A DNA stretch of 64,000 nucleotides from the NCBI RefSeq assembly GCF_002994745.2, contig NC_037091.1, forward strand, positions 56,653,612 to 56,717,611. Reading direction: 5' to 3'. Under the pieces are notes generated by a model. The model was not told the origin of the DNA. It ran no database searches and was given only the letters and a program-made list of their open reading frames with translations. Both the position numbers and the translations under genes were made by a program. Numbering within the stretch: the first letter of the stretch is position 1; every line of letters begins with the position of its first letter. The stretch is from Rosa chinensis (lineage: Eukaryota; Streptophyta; Magnoliopsida; Rosales; Rosaceae). Shown in pieces: positions 1-12,965 of this stretch.

Positions 1-3000
1 ACAAGAACTGCAGAGAGATAAACATCTCGGATGCGAACTGAATACTTAAAATTCAGTGCTGCTCATTACAAAAGTATGGAGTTTGTTATTAAGCAAGGTT
101 TCATAAAGGGAGTGATGATAGGGAGCATGGGAATATTTAATGCTACTTGGGCTTTCCCGGGTTGGATTGGTAGCATACTTGTCATTGAGAAAGAAGAGAA
201 AGGAGGCACTGTCGTTGTTGCTAGTTTCTGCATCGTCTGGAAGGACTGTAAGTACCTTTCCTTGTGCTCATTTTTCTTCTTCCCATTCTCTTTACTTTGT
301 ATATGAATGGCATAATTTAACATTTCAGGTGCTAACCTGGGAAATGTGTGCATTAGCAGAAGCTAACAAAACAAAGTTATTGAAAAGCTAGCCTACTTGT
401 TTTCGTTTATGATGATATTTTAATTTGTCACAACTCCAACTCACAACTAAAGTCTTTGTATCTTTAGGTCCATAAGACCATAATGAGTGCACTCCCAAAT
501 CTGTCTTTCATCATGGATGTGACATCTGTTGCTATTTGGGTGTTTGAAATGATTGAAAGAGATCCTGCCATAGACACTATGAAAAGAGGAAAAGTATTGG
601 GACATTTGAAAGGAAAAGTGGAGTTTAAAGAGGTGCACTTTAGTTACCCATCAAGACCTGATACCCCAGTTCTTGAAGGACTCAATCTTACCATAAGAGC
701 TGGAAAGACTGTCGGTTTTGTTGGAGCAATGGTTCTAGAAACTCTACCACCATTTCATTACTTAAAAAGGGTTTGTGACACTGTCAAAGGAAAAATACTC
801 CTTGATGGATATGATAAAAAGAGACTTCAGCTTAAGTGGTTCAGATCCCAGATGGGACTTGTTAGTCAAGAACTAGTTCTCTTTGCAACATCTATAAAAG
901 AAAACATTATATTCGGAAAGGAAGGAGCTTCGATGGAAAATGTCACAGATGCAGCCAAGGCAGCAAATGCTCATGACTTCATTGTTAAACTATCCGAAGG
1001 ATATGAAACTCAAGTAAGCCAATCACATTTTTCTCGCCCTAAATCCACAAAATAGCTAACTATAAACATAAAAACTAGTTTTGACTTTTGACTAGTGTTT
1101 CCAATGGTTTACGTTGGTCAATTTGGAGTTCAATTGTCTGGAAGGCAAAAGCAAAGGGTTGCTATAGCAAGGCCTCTCGCTAGAAATCCCATAATCCTTC
1201 TGGTTGACGAAGCCACAAGCGCTTTCAATGCACAATCCAAAAGAGTAGTACGAGAATCCCAAGACGTGGCTTCAATAGGACGTACACCTCCATTGTTGCC
1301 CATCGGCTTTCCACAATATGCAAAGCTGAGTTGATAGTGGTTCTTCAAGCAGGAAAAGTAGTTGAGTCAGGTTCTCATGATGAGTTGATCAATATGAACA
1401 ACAGACAAGGTGGTGCATACAGCAAAATGGTTCAGTTGTAACTAGCCATGCAAAATGAAGCTGCAATTGCTTCAAGATATCCCATCTGAAGATAGACACA
1501 ACCAAAAATCAATGAATCATTATCCTCTCCGGTCAACAATCAGCATAAGATCAACCTGGCAAAACAGCCCAGCCGGCCAATTCAGCTCGGTACATTCCAC
1601 AATTTTTTCCATCAGCATGGCAGACTATTCTTCCCAAATGCACCCTCTTGGTTACTACAACTATCAAAACAAAGACAAAATTATCCTCCCCTATCTCAAT
1701 GGCGCTTATATCGAATGAATGCACCTGAGTGGAAGCAAGCCTTACTTGGTTGTTCGGTTTCTGATGGCTACGGAGCTATATGCAGGCAATTCAAGCCTAT
1801 TGCTTGAGATCAGTTGTCTTAGTGTACATCCAAGAAGACAGCCACAAACTCTAAAAATAAATCAGTCATTATTGCCACATCTTGGCCCTAACAGTGATAG
1901 CTTCATCACCAAGCTTCTCCAACAATACTGTTTTGTAATTACAGGAGAGCGCTTAACAAAAAGGATTAGAGAGAGAGTGCTTGGCAAACTTTTCTCATTT
2001 GAGATAGGGTGGTTTGATCGTGATGACTGATGAGAATACTAGTGCAGCTATCTGTGCACGGCTACCTAGTGAAGGCAGTATGTTTCAATCCTTCATTGCA
2101 GAGTGTATGTCGTTGCTGATTCGAGGTTTCATAAGTGCCACCCTAGCATTTGCACTTGGATTGATCATTGCAGGGAGGTTAGCCATTGTGAACATTGCCA
2201 CACAGCCTTAGCTCATTGGGAGCTTCTACTCAAGGAGTGCCCTCATGAAAGGTTTGTCCAAGAAAGTGCAAAAGGTAAATTAAGAGCAGTCAACAAGCAA
2301 GTGAAGCCACCATCAACCATAGAAATTTCATTGAATCTTCGTCTCAGAAAAGAATAATGAGACTCTTTATAACTCTAGCATATTGGTATGGAGGGAGGCT
2401 AATGAACAAAGGCACCATAACTGCAGAGCACGTGTTTCAAACTTTCTTCTTATTGATGAGCACTGGTAAAAGCATTGCAGGTGCCGGAAGTATAACCTCT
2501 GATTTGGCCAAAGGCTACAATGCCATAGCATCAGTGTTTTCTATCCTAGACAGGTCAAGTGAGATTCAGCCTGATGAAGGCAATAAGCTGCAAAAGACTA
2601 TTAAAGGCCACATAGAACTGAAGAATGTGTTTTTCTCTTACCCAGCAAGGCCAGAACAAATGATCTTCAAGGGCTTGAATCTCACGATTGAAGCTGGAAG
2701 AACAATGGAATTAGTGGGACATAGTGTTTCAGGTAATACCATTGTCATTGGACTAGTCGAAAGATTTTACGACCCTGTAAAGGGATCAGTACATATAGAC
2801 CAACACAATATTAAGAACTACAACTTGAGGCAACTGAGGTATCGCAGTGGTGAGTCAGGAGCCTACAACAATCTGTGAAAATATCCTTTATGGTAAAGAG
2901 AATTTTAGGGAATCTGAAGTAAGAAGGCCAGCAATTCTTTTGAATGCTCATGAATTTATAAGGTACATATTGTCTTCTTCTTTTTAGTAGTGACACAGGC

Positions 3001-5790
3001 ATATATGTGGATGCAAATTTGTCAAATCAAATGGAAAAAAATCTCTCGAAAATTTCCCATATATACCTATTAGCTCTATTTCTAATATACTGGCAATGTT
3101 ACTAATTTCCCAAATAATGTTCGTATTATATCCATATTTTCAAAAAAAACTCGTGTTCTGCACTGTTCATTTATTAAAACTTTTGTCTTCTTGAACCAAA
3201 AGTAATTATACATGTTCATCTCAAAAAAAAAAAAAGTTATTATACATGACTTATTACGTAGTTTTCCATATTTTACAATTACATTTAGAATAAATAAATA
3301 CTAAAAATAATAAATAAAATAAAAGAATATAATAATATTTTGCTGAATTTTCAACATCCTTTTGAATTAAAATAAACATAGTTGCTTAGGTTCATCTCTC
3401 TAGACCTAGGGTTTCCCCGTTAAAAAATTTTTACTCGTCCGGCGGCGCACCCTCGTCGGCGCGTGGCGCGTGCAGCCTGACGGGATCTGGCCTTCGTGGT
3501 GATGCTTCTCTCTGAGGACGAGGATGGTGGTGGCCTAGATTGGGCCGCTATTGAGATCGAACCACTCGCTCCCGAGCGGTTCAGATCGGAATTTAGGTCG
3601 AGTATGTGGGATGGCCGGTTAGGCAGCAGTGCTTGGCAAGGGATGGATGGGGACAGGTGGTCTGGAGGGATGAGATGGAAGTTTAGCGTGGTTGCTGCTA
3701 CGGTGTCGATCTGCGGTTCTGGGGTTCCGTCCTCTTCATGGTGTAGCGCCGACCCGGTGGTAGTCGCTCGAAACCTGTGGGGTCGGGGTTGGGGTTTGGG
3801 GATCAGGTTGTCTTGGATTGGGGTTGTGGGTATTGCCCCCGGATCTGGTTGGGATAGGGTGGTCGAAATAGCTGGGCTTTGGGACAATCGGGTTGGTGGG
3901 GCGCTGACAGAGGTGATCGTCAGCAGGTAGGAGATCGAAGCAGGCGAGGGCGATCTAATCCAGGTTGGGGAGTTCAGATGCTGGCGGAGGTCTATTGCAG
4001 GCGGTGGTCTGCGGTAGACGGTGGCTTGATATAGGGGAGGCTCCGATGCAGGCGGTGGTGGTGGGTGTGGCGGCCTGCTGAGAGTTTTTGGTGTTTGGTT
4101 TCTTTATTTGGTTTTCATCAATAAGTCTTTTGTAGGTTTTTTTAGTTTTAGCTGTTGGGTCGCACTGCAATTTTTGGTGTAGACAATCTTCTCTTCGCCG
4201 GTCGAGAGGTCGTTCATGTTCTGGAGTTGGGTCAGCAGCGGTGGCGAAAATTTCTGGCTATAGACAATCATCCTTGGCCTTCTAGTGGGTCCTTCCTGTC
4301 TGAGATCGGGTTGAAGGCGATGGCGATTTGGAGCAGTGGTGGATGGATGGTGTTGACAAGAGGGTGGTGATGGTGTTGAGTTTTTAGTCCCAGGTCTGAT
4401 TGTCTGGCAACCTTTTTGGTCGGGTTTAGGTCACAATGAGTGTGACTTGGTCGATCAAATGCTAGTCAGGAGGACTCTGGTGGGTGAGTTTAGTGTCGAC
4501 ACAAGTAAGTTGTCTAGTTTAGAGTTCTTACTGGCTGGACGAGAAGTGAGATGTCAAGGATTCACTGCTTCTGCGCTTTTGTCTATCATACAGTTTTGTC
4601 TTTGCCTTTTGTTGTAGTGCAAGTTAAAACTGTAGTTGAGTCGAGGCCTTGTTGGCTCCGTTAGTCAGTCATTTTGGAGTTCCAGTGTGAAGTCCAGTGG
4701 CCATTTCTGTGTATGAGATGATGCCAAAACTCATTGTATCCAGTTCATTATTAATGAAGTTTCTTCTTGATAAAAAAAAATAAAAAATAAAAACATCCTT
4801 TTGAATTATGTTGTGTGAATCACACACGTATGTAAAAAGTCCCGTTTCCTACTATGTATATTAGTCAAAGGACCTGAAACAAAATCGGTCGGATGACTTG
4901 GATTTAATTTAACTATCTGGTGTTTGATTTGTTTGCTTGGATAATAAGGAATTGACATTTCTAATTTCTATGATACAGTTCAATGAAAGTGATGTAGAAC
5001 GAATGGCAATCCAAACTGAAGAATAGTTCGATCGTGCAAAAGGAGGAAAACCTAAGTTACTATTGCAACTTTGGCATTCGGTGTCTGATTTACGATTGCT
5101 ATAGCTTTTCGGAAAGAGAATCGCACCAGGAACAAAACTCATAGCTATGCTATGACGTGTGGGCTTTTTCGGGCTTTCGGGGTCATTTAGGGCCTCAAAA
5201 CTGCAATTTACTGTTTTTCAGAATTTTCGGTTTCCTAGTTTGTTTTGGATTTGTTTTATTTTTACCCATGGGCTTTAGGGGTTCATTGTTAGTCGCCCTA
5301 GGGTTTCTTTTCTCATATATATGCAACTTTATCTCTTTTATCTCTGGTGGACTCCAGAACCTTTGTTCTAGGTTTATTGCTTGTAAACCTTAGATGATCT
5401 TTCCGACTGCATTAGAAAGATGGATACGATACTCACTGTGGACAAAGGGGACTGCAGCTATCAGGGGGCTAAAAACAGAGGATAGCAATTGCTCGAGCAA
5501 TACTGAAGAACCTGAAAGTTCTTCTGTTGGATGAAGCAACCACTGTCCTAGATAGTGTGTCGGAGACTCTAGTCCAAGAAGCGCTTGGCAAGATGATGGT
5601 AGGCAGAACATGTGTCGTGGTAGCTCATCGCTTGTCCACGATGCAAAGGGAGAGTGGGAGACACCATCTCTGTTATAGAGAATGGTAAGGTAGTGGAACA
5701 ATTTTCACACAGTGAGCTACTTGGTAATTGGTATTGGCCATGGTGGATCATATTTCTCTCTTATGAAGCTTCAAAGCAGCATTCATCCTA
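1..5790 (+). pseudogene. ABCB (MDR/P-glycoprotein) transporter pseudogene, 5' end outside window
   Basis: Degenerate copy of the intact ABCB gene at 7206-11738. Recognisable pieces are: a start of exon 3 joined directly to the end of exon 4 (about 1-247, so the middle of the first membrane domain is deleted); exon 5 (about 474-1013); exon 6 (about 1113-2962); and exon 7 (about 5408-5790). The first nucleotide-binding domain has lost its Walker A motif through a local frameshift near 725. Its signature reads LSGRQ instead of LSGGQ, and the exon 6 acceptor AG has become ACG. Exon 6 has many stops and shifts (for example around 1320, 1438 and 2029), and the second Walker A is also destroyed (GHSVSGNT). 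The last exon has a shift in the signature region and another near 5648. A LINE-like element (3370-4791) lies in the last intron. No functional transporter can be made. Confidence 0.9.
3353..4808 (+). mobile_element. LINE-like non-LTR insertion with 17-bp target site duplication
   Basis: A GC-rich block (3370-4791) ends in an A-rich tail (from 4772) and is bracketed by the 17-bp direct repeat AACATCCTTTTGAATTA at 3353-3369 and 4792-4808. A poly(A) tail plus a long target duplication is the signature of target-primed reverse transcription. The body has open frames (for example 3496-3930) but I see no reverse transcriptase or endonuclease motifs, so it is probably a non-autonomous or internally deleted LINE derivative. 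It lies in the same orientation as the host ABCB pseudogene, inside its last intron. Confidence 0.8.
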
Positions 5791-5930
5791 CTTAACACTG
5801 AGAGAAATGGCATGGTCTCCCACTCTCCCTAGCATGTAACCCTTAACCTTGTGGAATGTTTTGTTAATAAAGAAGTAAGCTAAGGGGCATATCAACCTGA
5901 AAAGGCTGAATAACTAGCATTAGTTCATTT

Positions 5931-6217
5931 TCAGGTTCAGGGTATATGGGTTTTCTTTCTTTTAGTCTTTTATATCAATCACCTGTGAACAAAATTTCCA
6001 TGGAAAATGTTCATTCCAAACAATTATAGTCAAATAGTTGAGAACCCTGTTTCACAAAATCATTCTAGGCATTGGTTCAGGGTATATGGGTTTTTCAGGT
6101 TTAGGGTATATGGGTTTTCTTTCTTTTAGTCTTTTATATCAATCACCAGTGAACAAAATTCCATGGAACATTTTCATTCTAAACAATTATAGTCAAATAG
6201 TTGAGAACCCTGTTTCA
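5931..6217. repeat. Direct duplication, about 123-bp unit
   Basis: Two nearly identical copies, 5931-6054 and 6095-6217, are separated by about 40 bp that also repeats a piece of the same sequence (ATTGGTTCAGGGTATATGGG). They share the block from GGGTATATGGGTTTTC to AACCCTGTTTCA with a few substitutions. Confidence 0.85.
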
Positions 6218-7030
6218 GAAATTGGTTCACCTAGAAAATCATTCCTATTGTATTTTTTTAGGTCAGACTTTTTATTGAAGAAATGTTTTTTCGACTAGGT
6301 TTTATTGAATAAATGTTGAATTAGTCTATGCGCAAATCTTTCAGAGAAAGATTATTTATCCCAAGTAAAACACAAGTCCAAATATTGATATGGGGGTATT
6401 GGCCGGCATCTTTGTTGCTCAAAAGGTGACAAACATGTGTTGCCAGGGATTTTCAAGCAGGAATTCTTGCTTGCATAGGAAATTCCCAAGTGCAAATTCT
6501 TGTTCGAGAACAATGTCAGAGTTAAAACTGTCTTTGCTATTTAGCATTAAATTAATTAACTTTTAGATAACACCAAAAATTTCCATACAGATGCTTGCTT
6601 GCTTAATCTGGATGCGATTTCAGTCACCTCAAAGATTTAGACACTAGCATATGCAACTAAAAACATACTCTAGGAGAGATAGTTTCAAATTTGACCTATA
6701 TTTAAAAAGAAATAGTATCTACTAACGTGTATTTTCCTCAGTTGCCTAAGCCATGTCATCCTGATTAAAGTAGAATATTCTGCTCGGCCGGTTAAATAAA
6801 CCTTGATCATGTCAGTGCTTATATCAGTTTTATGGAGTACTACAAAGAATTAAATAGATCAGACAAGAAAATTTTGTTTTTATACACTTCCTGGTGTTGC
6901 AAAGTGGCAAAAGGAAAGACAAAAATAGATTAGAGAAGCTTGCTGGTATTATTGAAACCAACACTTCGACAAGTCTCAAGCAATCAAACAAGACGCCGGC
7001 TTACTGAGTTATTCTAAAACCTGCATTGAC

Positions 7031-7037
7031 TATATAA
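7031..7037 (+). promoter_or_regulatory. Candidate TATA box of the intact ABCB gene
   Basis: TATATAA lies 169 bp upstream of the start codon. It is the best-placed TATA element in the upstream region; inferred from position only. Confidence 0.4.
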
Positions 7038-7205
7038 CCATTTGGCATCTTGAATATGTGAGAAAATCGACGAAAAGCAAACTGTCTTTAACAAGTAATC
7101 TCATCTCCAACCATTGTTAATTGCACTGAATCAATGCCAAAAGAAATTAAGGAGTAGGCTTTTGACATTTTTAGAGACTTTGTTGCATGCATATGTAGGT
7201 TAGAG

Positions 7206-10200
7206 ATGGGGAAGAAAGGCGGGTTGTTCAGGTATGCAGATAAAGTTGACAAGTTACTGATGGTGTTTGGAACTTTGGGTAGCATTGGAGATGGGTTGAT
7301 GACACCGCTTACAATGTTTGTGCTCAGCCGCGTCATCAATGAGTATGGAGCTGCAACTCTTACTTTCTCTAACGACATTGTCGACGAGGTAATTGATGGA
7401 CTTCTTCAATTATATCTTTCAAGTTTCTGTTAGTATAGTTCTGGTCATTAGTATTTTCAGCAGATATATGGCTACGAAGTTTTAACGCTTGCATTTTCTT
7501 TATTACAGTACTCACTCAAGCTGCTCAGTGTAGCAATTGGAGTTGGAATATCTGCTTTCATTGGTATTGTACTTCTGCTCTATACACGTTAGGCTAAGGG
7601 TTTTAAAGTTTAGTCCCAAGTCATGTTGGTATGTGTGGGCAAGGGTTTGCCTATGAAAACATTAGTTAATTCTTGAACACGAATAACTTGATAAGTCGAA
7701 TGAAACAATTACATACTGGAGAAGTACGTGCTTGAATATTTTGCTGACAATATTCAAAATTTGCAGAAGGGTTTTGTTGGACTAGAACTGCTGAGAGACA
7801 GACATCCAGAATGAGAATGGAATACTTAAAATCAGTCCTCAGGCAAGACGTTGCGTTCTTCGACAGTCAAGCAAATTCTTCCATGACCTTCCAAGTCATT
7901 TCCACAATCTCTTCTGATGCTCATTTTATCCAAGACACAATAGCTGAGAAGGTTTAGAACTGTCCATCACATGCATGCTTCTTGTTCTTTTTCTTAGCTG
8001 CTATAATCTTATGTTCTTACCTCAAACTTTCTTTCTTGTAGCTACCAAATTGCCTGGCTCACCTCTCATCATTTCTGTTCTGCTTTCCTGTTGCCTTTGT
8101 GCTGTCTTGGAGATTGGCACTGGCTGCTCTTCCATTCTCGGTCATGTTTATCATCCCCGGATTGGGATTTGGGAAAGTAATGCAAGACTTGGGAGTTAAG
8201 ATAAATGGTGCCTATGAAGTTGCTGGAGGGGTAGCAGAACAAGCAATCTCTTCAATCCGCACGGTCTATTCTTATGTTGGGGAGCGTCAAACACTGAAGA
8301 AGTTCAGCATTGCTCTTGAGAAAGTTACACAGCTTGGCATAAAGCAAGGATTCACAAAGGGATTACTAATAGGGAGCATGGGAATGATCTATGCTGCTTG
8401 GGCTTTTCAGGCTTGGGTTGGAAGCAAACTTGTTATTGATAGAGGTGAAAAGGGTGGCCTCGTTTTTGTTTCTGGAATCTGTGTAATTCTGGGAGGATTG
8501 TAAGTCACTTTCCTTTATTCTCATTTCCAAATGCAATCACAGATATTTTTCTAGGCATTTCGTTTTTTCCTTTGTTCATCTCTACTCACAGCTTTAGTTT
8601 ATATTTTACAGGGCCATTATGAATGCACTTCCAAATCTCTCCTTCATCACTCAGGCAAGTACTGCTGCTACCCGAATATCTGAGATGATTGATCGCGTTC
8701 CGGTTATTGACTCTGAAGATGAAAGGGGAAAAGTTTTACCATATGTGAAAGGAGATATTGAATTCAGAAAGGTTGACTTCTTCTACCCGTCAAGACCTGA
8801 TACCCCAATTCTTCAAGGACTCAACCTTAAGGTTCAAGCTGGTAAGATGCTGGGTCTTGTTGGAAGCAGTGGCTCTGGAAAGTCAACAATCATTTCTTTG
8901 CTTGAAAGATTTTATGATCCAGTAAAAGGGGAAATTCTCCTTGATGGACACAAATTAAAGAAGTTTCAGCTGCACTGGTTAAGATCCCAGATGGGGCTGG
9001 TTAATCAAGAACCGATTCTCTTTGCAACATCCATAATAGAGAATATTTTATTTGGGAAGGAAGGAGCTTCTATGGAAGACGTGACAAGTGCAGCTAAGGC
9101 TGCAAATGCACATGACTTCATTGTTAAACTACCTGCAGGATATCACACTCAAGTATGCCCACATTCTAACTAGTTCCATATTTCAAGCTAATTCCTTGCT
9201 AAATTAGCAGTGAACTAGTACCATTCCTAACTAAACCGGGAAACTGTTTTACCTTTTTCTTCAGGTTGGGCAATTTGGAGTTCAATTGTCTGGAGGGCAA
9301 AAGCAAAGGATTTCCATAGCAAGAGCAATAATCAGAGACCCGAAAATTCTTTTGCTTGATGAAGCAACAAGTGCTTTGGATGCTCAGTCTGAAACTATTG
9401 TACAGGAAGCCTTAGACCAAGCATCGCAAGGAAGAACAACCATTGTCATAGCTCACCACCTCAGCACAATACGTAAGGCTAATACAATAGTGGTTCTTCA
9501 ATCAGGGAGAGTGGTTGAGAAGGGATCCCATGACGAGTTGGTCAACATGAGAAATGGAGAAGCTGGAGCTTACAAAAAAATGCTGCAATTACAGAAAGAA
9601 GCCATGGAAAATAGTAACCCCAACAGAATGGAGCAACCTCAAACTCCACAGACACCAAGGGGTTTGGGGTCAAGCTGGCAAAATAGCCCAGGACCACTAA
9701 GTGGGAGATCAAGCTGGCACACAACAAAGAGTGTTCACTCAAGCTGGCAAAACAGCCCACTGACCCCAGCATATGCAGTCACCCCAATATTTTCCATTAG
9801 TATAGCGAACTCCATCCAAACTCCCCAGTATGATGACTTTGACGATGAATGGTCAAAAGAAATCTCTAAAACCTCCTCATCTCAGTGGCGTTTGTTTCAA
9901 ATGAATGCACCAGAGTGGAAGCAAGCAATACTGGGGTGTCTAGGTGCTGCTAGCTTTGGAACTCTTCAGCCAATTCATGCCTACTGCTTAGGAACAGTTG
10001 TGTCAATTTACTATGGATCAGACGATTCCACCATCAGATCACAGACCAGATTCTACTGCTACATCTTCTTAGGCTTAGCAGTTTTCAGCTTCTTTGCTAA
10101 TCTCCTCCAGCATTACAACTTTGCAGTCATGGGAGAGAAATTATCTGAAAGAGTTCGAACAAAATTGCTAGAAAAGATTCTTACCTTTGAGATAGGGTGG

Positions 10201-11738
10201 TTTGATCAAGATGAGAACACAAGTGCTGCCATCTGTGCCCGGCTAACCACTGAAGCCAACATTGTTAGATCCCTTACTGCAGACCGTATCTCATTGTTGG
10301 TTCAGGTTTTCTTCAGTGCCACCATAGCTTATATACTCGGATTAATGGTCACATGGAGGATAGCCATTGTCATGATTGCAATACAACCTTTGCTCATTGG
10401 AAGCTTCTATTCTAGGAGTGTTTTAATGAAGAGTATGTCTAGAAAAGCACAGAAAGCACAGGCTGTAGGTAGTCAACTTGCAAGTGAAGCTACTTTCAAC
10501 CACAGGACAATCACTGCATTTTCCTCACAGACAAGGATATTAAACCTCTTTCGAGATGCTATGCAAGGCCCGAGGAACGAGAACATCAAACAGTCATGGG
10601 TTGCGGGTTTTGGTCTGTTCAGCTCTCAATTTTTGACCACAGCTGCTATAGCTTTGACATATTGGTATGGAGGGAGGCTTATGAATCAGAACTTACTATC
10701 ATCAACGCACCTATTTCAAGTTTTCTTCATCCTAATGAGCACTGGTAAGAACATCGCAGATGCAGGAAGCATGACTTCTGATCTTGCAAGAAGTGGGAAA
10801 GCCATCACCTCAATATTTGCTATTCTAGACAGAGAAAGTGAGATTTCTTCTGAGGAGCTTAAAGGGGCTAAAAAGACTTTCAAGGGTCACATAGAGCTGA
10901 AAAATGTGGTATTCTCATACCCAGTTAGGCCTGACCAGATGATATTTAAAGGCTTGAATCTCAAGATTAAAGCTGGAAACACAATGGCACTAGTGGGACA
11001 GAGTGGTTCAGGGAAATCCACTATCATTGGCTTGATTGAAAGATTTTACGATCCACTAAATGGATCCGTATTCATAGATGGATGTGACATCAAGCAGTAT
11101 GACTTGAAGAACTTGAGGTCACAGATTGCTTTGGTAAGCCAAGAGCCTACTCTATTTGGAGGCACAATCCAAGAAAACATTGTATATGGTAAAGAAAATG
11201 CAACAGTGGCTGAAGTAAGGAAGGCTGCAAAACAAGCCAATGCTCATGAGTTCATAAGGTGTGGATACGATTTTAACTTCTTTCCTCTTCTCCATATTGC
11301 AACTTATACACTCAACATATAGCTTTTGGTCTTATGGAAACACATCATTTGTAATCTTGCAGCTCCATGGAAAATGGATATGACACTTATTGTGGAGAAA
11401 GAGGAGTTCAGCTATCAGGTGGCCAGAAGCAGAGAATAGCACTTGCCCGAGCCATACTAAAGAACCCAAGTATCCTTCTTTTGGATGAAGCAACCAGTGC
11501 CCTTGATAGCGTGTCAGAGAATCTAGTCCAAGAAGCACTGGAGAAGATGATGGTTGGCAGAACATGTGTAGTGGTAGCTCACAGGTTGTCCACAATACAA
11601 AAAGCAGACTCCATAGCGGTGATAATGAATGGGAAAGTAGCAGAACAAGGATCACACTCTGAACTGGTTTCAATTGGAAGTAGTGGTGCCTACTACTCTT
11701 TGATAAAACTACAAAGCAATCAAGCAATCTCAGCATGA
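7206..11738 (+). CDS. Full-size ABCB (MDR/P-glycoprotein-type) ABC transporter, 1263 aa
   Basis: ATP-driven exporter, expected in the plasma membrane, with two halves of membrane domain plus nucleotide-binding domain. Exons joined at GT/AG borders: 7206-7388, 7509-7563, 7767-7951, 8042-8499, 8612-9152, 9265-11258 and 11363-11738; the lengths sum to 1264 codons including the stop, with all phases consistent. Domain 1: Walker A GSSGSGKS (about 378-385), LSGGQ (482), Walker B ILLLDE (502-507), and an H-loop reading AHH. Domain 2: Walker A GQSGSGKS (about 1052), LSGGQ (1156), [12 protein letters not shown], and AHRLST. The linker between the halves (about 607-643) has two copies of SSWQNSP. The length is normal for plant ABCBs. 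It resembles the Arabidopsis ABCB15-22 group, usually annotated 'putative multidrug resistance protein'; the substrate cannot be told from sequence. A tandem pseudogene copy lies just upstream. Confidence 0.95.
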
Positions 11739-11936
11739 ACAATTTAGAATAGGTAGTTTGTTGATAATGGTCAAGTTCAACAAGATGGATCCTTGACAAT
11801 TGATATCACTGTCAAATTATTTCCAAGACTCTATGATTATGTTTAACAAAAAGAGCAGGTTCATCAAGCAAATTTTGGGGAAACAAAGGAAGTCGTTTCA
11901 TTTTGTCACAAAGCCACTCACATCTAACACATACCA
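11739..11936. other. ABCB 3' flank
   Basis: AT-rich sequence after the stop codon, presumably 3' UTR. No other feature seen before the transposon terminus at 11937. Confidence 0.5.
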
Positions 11937-12039
11937 CACCACAAGAGAAAATAGCAAAAGCGAGGAATTTCATTGTGACAACCCAAAATTAGTCACAAAA
12001 GCTTGGCAAATATGAGGAAATTTCAGTTGTCGCACATGA

Positions 12040-12965
12040 TCCCATCGGCGACAACCAATTTGTCGCATAAAGTAGGAATTTGCAAGAAATTGACAATTGT
12101 CGCCCATATGACATTATGCGACACTCAATTCCTCGCAAAATGTTAATTAGGCGACAATTTCTACCAATTGTTGGTTAATGTTTCTATGACAATTTTAACT
12201 TCCTCGCAAAAGATTAATTAGGCGACGACTTCTGTGAATTGTTGCTTAATATTTATGTGACAACTAGATTTTTGTCACTAAACACTAATTTAGTGACCAC
12301 TTATGTGACTTGTCGGTTAATAATTATGTGACAACCTTACCTTCCTCGCTGAAAATCAATTTGGTGACAACTTTACTGAGCTGTTGCTTAATGTTTATGT
12401 GACAATTTGAATTTCCTCACTGAAAACTAATTAAGCGACGACTTCTACTAGTTGTCTGTTAATGTTTATGTGACAATTTCAATTTCCTCACTGAAAACTA
12501 ATTAAGCGACGACTTTTACAGGTTGTCGCTTGATGACTATGTGACAACCTGAACTTCCTCATTGAAAACCAATTAGGCCACAATTTCTACGAGTTGTCGG
12601 TTAATGTGAATATGACAACTTTAATTTTCTCACAAAAAGGCCAATTAGGTGACGAGCTCAACGGGTTGTCGCTTAATGTTTATGTGACAATTGAAATTCA
12701 TCGTTGAAAACCAATTAGGCGACAATTTCTATCAATGGTCGATTAATGTTTATGTGATAACTTTAATTTTCTTGCAAACGACCAATTAAGTGACAACTTG
12801 TACAGGTTGTCGCTTAATATTTGTGTGACAACTTGAACTTCCTCACTGAAAATCAATTAGAGAACGACTTGTATGTGTTGTCGGTTAATACTTATGTGAT
12901 AATCTCTCACAAAAAAATAATTAGGCAACGACTTCTATAGATTGTTACTTAATGATTATGTGGCA
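12040..12965. repeat. 71-bp tandem array organised as 142-bp dimers (CACTA subterminal repeats)
   Basis: About 13 copies of a 71-bp unit (core TTGTCGSTTAATGTTTATGTGACAA, shown here as two parts: TTGTCGSTTAAT and TTTATGTGACAA). The first core recurs at about 12171, 12242, 12313, 12384, 12455, 12526, 12597, 12669, 12739, 12810, 12881 and 12945. Units mostly alternate between GGTTAAT and GCTTAAT, which makes a 142-bp higher-order repeat. The array lies just inside the left CACTA-like terminus, so it most likely represents the repetitive subterminal region where CACTA transposases bind. Confidence 0.8.

Larger units (their letters stand above)
5800..7205. other. Intergenic region and promoter of the intact ABCB gene
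   Basis: No gene seen. It contains a direct duplication of about 123 bp (5931-6054 and 6095-6217, both starting TCAGGTT and ending in CCCTGTTTCA). A TATA-like box TATATAA lies at 7031-7037, about 170 bp before the ATG at 7206, which would fit a 5' leader of roughly 140 nt. Confidence 0.6.

Noticed and set aside
3496..3930. 144-codon frame in the LINE-like element
   Set aside because: Low-complexity Gly/Trp/Ser-rich translation, open on the other strand too, no known domain.
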